Below are positions 63,606-64,000 of a DNA stretch of 64,000 bases, piece after piece. The translations under genes and the position numbers were made by a program. The stretch's first letter is position 1. Each line of letters starts with the position of its first letter. This DNA is from Oryzibacter oryziterrae (GTDB lineage Bacteria > Pseudomonadota > Alphaproteobacteria > Rhizobiales > Pleomorphomonadaceae), in the NCBI RefSeq assembly GCF_021864535.1, contig NZ_JAKJIC010000018.1, positions 1 to 64,000 of the forward strand, written 5' to 3'. The notes beneath the pieces are model-generated. The model did no database searches, was not told where the DNA came from, and was given only the letters and a program-made list of their open reading frames with translations.

Positions 63606-63968
63606 ATGCAGCCGCAACTTGGCCCCTCCACTTGTGACGAGTTTGCCAACCCCATTGATCAGATGGAATCGCGCGCGGACGAGGCTGCCCGACTGTTGTC
63701 GGCCCTCGGCCAGACCAAGCGACTGATGGTGCTTTGCCGGCTTGTGGATCGCGAGATGTCGGTCGGCGCACTCGCCGATTCCGTCGGGCTCGGCCAGTCG
63801 GCGCTGTCGCAGCATCTGGCGCGCCTGCGCGATCTCGGCATTGTCGCAACCCGTCGCGAGGCGCAGACCATTTATTATCGCCTTGCCTCCGAGAATGCCC
63901 GCAAGCTGATCTCGCTGCTTTATGATCTCTACTGCAGCCCGGATGCCAAGGACAGCGCCGAGGTCTGA
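63606..63968 (+). CDS. ArsR family transcriptional regulator
   Basis: This is a 120-residue winged-helix repressor of the ArsR/SmtB family. The core runs from LLSALGQTKRLMVLCRLVD to the recognition helix LGQSALSQHLARLRDLGIV and wing RREAQTIYYRLAS. There is no CxC metal motif in the recognition helix, so it does not look like an arsenic or cadmium sensor of the classic type. A sulfide/redox BigR-like sensor is possible but the Cys pattern is not diagnostic. The ATG at 63606 is chosen over TTG at 63603. Its target genes probably lie just beyond the right edge. Confidence 0.88.
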   Translation: MQPQLGPSTCDEFANPIDQMESRADEAARLLSALGQTKRLMVLCRLVDREMSVGALADSVGLGQSALSQHLARLRDLGIVATRREAQTIYYRLASENARKLISLLYDLYCSPDAKDSAEV

Positions 63969-64000
63969 TCGATCGCCGGATCGCATGGCATCCGGTCCAG

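Overview
The window looks like the chromosome of a GC-rich, motile alphaproteobacterium, most likely order Hyphomicrobiales (Rhizobiales). This rests on gene content and protein flavour: a two-imelysin/di-heme iron cluster, CUT1 sugar and PotABCD-type ABC transporters, chemoreceptors, c-di-GMP proteins and an RTX protein. No rRNA or marker-gene search was possible, so the order is an inference.

Left part (1-36950). The 5' part of an RTX calcium-binding gene runs off the left edge. It is followed by a C-terminal remnant of a phytoene-desaturase-like oxidoreductase and a PfkB sugar kinase. A four-gene minus-strand operon (imelysin, di-heme oxidoreductase, second imelysin, DUF1513) is probably an envelope iron system. 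Then come a uronate-dehydrogenase-like protein lacking its catalytic Tyr/Lys, a polysaccharide deacetylase, a PilZ protein, an HxlR regulator, formate-tetrahydrofolate ligase and guanine deaminase. A six-gene sugar operon follows (binding protein, two permeases, ATPase, TIM-barrel isomerase, Gfo/Idh/MocA dehydrogenase). After it are a CASTOR-like ion channel, tRNA-Pro, a diguanylate cyclase and a polyamine-type uptake and oxidation locus (oxidase, PotBCD, PuuR-like regulator, PotA, aldehyde dehydrogenase). A chemoreceptor and tRNA-Gln close this part.

Mobile island (about 37013-49165). A 12-kb element sits at the 3' end of tRNA-Gln. It is bounded by a 21-bp direct repeat and by matching triplets of a 10-bp arm-type repeat at both ends, with a tyrosine integrase at the right end. 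Its cargo is phage-derived and mosaic: a terminase-small-like ORF, a virion-protein tail fused to a broken rha gene, several rha copies, a RepA-like ATPase with RNase HI, and a serine resolvase with a putative res site and about 140-bp tandem repeats. It also carries two unrecognised exported proteins and a TIR-domain protein next to the integrase. I read it as a decayed prophage or phage-satellite-like island carrying a candidate TIR defence gene.

Right part (49166-64000). A poorly coding stretch leads to a DUF6326 membrane protein, a MipA/OmpV outer-membrane protein, a DUF59 Fe-S factor with an NnrS-like membrane protein, and a second chemoreceptor. A GH4 alpha-galactosidase is divergent from its LacI regulator. 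An orphan FlgC-like protein, ThiM, a heme-motif-bearing GGDEF/EAL protein and an ArsR regulator follow. A repeated intergenic element occurs four times in the window, each time lying across or next to a stop codon.
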